Part shown: positions 13,050 to 13,461 of the stretch, piece by piece
Layout of the letters: each line of letters begins with the position of its first letter
How positions within the stretch are numbered: position 1 is the stretch's first letter
NCBI GenBank assembly: GCA_963205035.1
Contig: CAUJII010000188.1
Coordinates: forward strand, 1 to 13,461
Length of the DNA: 13,461 nucleotides
Direction of reading: 5' to 3'
Source: Spirochaetota bacterium
GTDB lineage: Bacteria; Spirochaetota; Leptospiria; Turneriellales; Turneriellaceae
Translations under genes and position numbers: made by a program
Notes under the pieces: generated by a model
Told to the model about the DNA's origin: nothing
Databases searched by the model: none
What the model saw: the letters and a program-made list of their open reading frames with translations, nothing else

Positions 13050-13461
13050 TTACTTTTCGAGCTCCGCCTTAATTTCGAGTAACCCCAATTCGCGCGCGCG
13101 CAAGTAAAGGCGTCTCTCCGAATCGGTCTGGGCAGCAGCATTTCTTATTTCCCACGCGGCTAAAAACTTTTTGGCTAACGTACTTTGCGTAATTCCAGCA
13201 AGGACTTGCACGCCTGAGGTGTCGACCTCGACACGGCGGCAGCGCGCTTCGAGTGTTTCATAAATCTCACGGCGTACTTTTTCGATGACGCTTTGGACCT
13301 CTGCAATTCCTGAAAGCGAAACATAGACAAAGTCTTGCGCACCCACGCCGTCTGCGATCTTGCTCAAAGCAGACGAGTCGCCGTCTAAACGCAATGCAAA
13401 ATCAACGCTCCGGTACTCGCCTGCACTCTTAAGCGTGAGCGCCGTCTTGTGGTATCTACCC
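13050..13461 (-). CDS. C-terminal part of a probable YhaO/SbcD-like nuclease, 5' end outside window
   Basis: About 136 codons are open from the window edge to the TAA at 13050-13052. The start lies outside: an internal TTG at 13394 is not a credible start because the frame continues upstream as similar protein (GRYHKTALTLKSAGEYRS). The segment is a small alpha/beta region (RSVDFALRLDGDSS, ETLEARCRRVEVDTSG) followed by helices (LYLRARELGLLEIKAELEK). No phosphoesterase motif is visible, since those would be N-terminal. It is named from position: it precedes the YhaN-like ATPase by one base, and those ATPases are normally encoded after a YhaO/SbcD metallophosphoesterase, whose C-terminal domain contacts the ATPase. 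The function is inference from context; the coding call is firm. Confidence 0.6.
   Translation of the reverse strand, partial: GRYHKTALTLKSAGEYRSVDFALRLDGDSSALSKIADGVGAQDFVYVSLSGIAEVQSVIEKVRREIYETLEARCRRVEVDTSGVQVLAGITQSTLAKKFLAAWEIRNAAAQTDSERRLYLRARELGLLEIKAELEK

Noticed and set aside
13049..13141. 31-residue N-terminal extension of the ATPase
   Set aside because: It runs over the end of the upstream gene; IKELKLGNFGKF is the usual start of this ATPase fold.
1..13461. CRISPR array
   Set aside because: No regularly spaced direct repeats were seen.

Overview
The window looks like chromosomal DNA of a Leptospira-like spirochaete (order Leptospirales; a Turneriella/Leptonema-type relative is my best guess, not proven). 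The grounds are a citramalate synthase whose motifs and overall sequence match, from memory, the Leptospira CimA; a multi-TM/HAMP/SpoIIE-phosphatase/TPR signalling protein of a kind common in Leptospira; and a decayed SBBP-type beta-propeller fragment. Codon use and base composition look mid-GC and fairly uniform, except for an AT-richer pair of small genes at 2567-3167. No taxonomic search could be run.

Layout. 1-1580 (minus): cimA, cut at its 3' end by the window edge. 1581-2140: a 560-base gap containing a 213-bp palindromic MITE-like element (1812-2024) with perfect 18-bp terminal inverted repeats and a 4-bp direct repeat CTAC on each side. 2141-2338: tRNA-Lys(TTT) and tRNA-Glu(TTC), with a strong 13-bp hairpin between them. 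2341-3518: an accessory stretch holding a possible hydrophobic micropeptide, a two-gene module (69-aa unknown plus 132-aa coiled-coil/membrane protein) behind a good promoter that would give a leaderless mRNA, and the stop-bounded remnant of a beta-propeller gene. 3519-6614 (plus): the 1031-aa membrane phosphatase. 6713-8563 (minus): an FN3 plus right-handed beta-helix protein that has lost its 5' end and signal peptide. 8706-9182 (plus): bacterioferritin. 9202-10734 (minus): metG. 10766-13048 (minus): a YhaN/SbcC-like ATPase with two central hydrophobic helices. 13050-13461 (minus): the C-terminal part of its upstream partner, probably a YhaO/SbcD-like nuclease.

How genes work together. The last three minus-strand genes (putative nuclease, ATPase, metG) are spaced by 1 and 31 nt and probably form one transcription unit, with the first two acting as a DNA-end-processing pair. 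cimA supplies the pyruvate route to isoleucine. The phosphatase probably opens a partner-switching signalling pathway in response to an envelope signal. The tRNA pair is a housekeeping unit next to which mobile or accessory DNA has accumulated. Bacterioferritin is an isolated iron-storage gene convergent with metG.

Most notable: the MITE-like element with an apparent target-site duplication; the truncated beta-helix gene whose reading frame, including a calcium-loop-like motif, continues upstream of its only ATG; the leaderless accessory pair; the ATPase with an altered signature motif; and the general lack of Shine-Dalgarno sequences in front of starts here.
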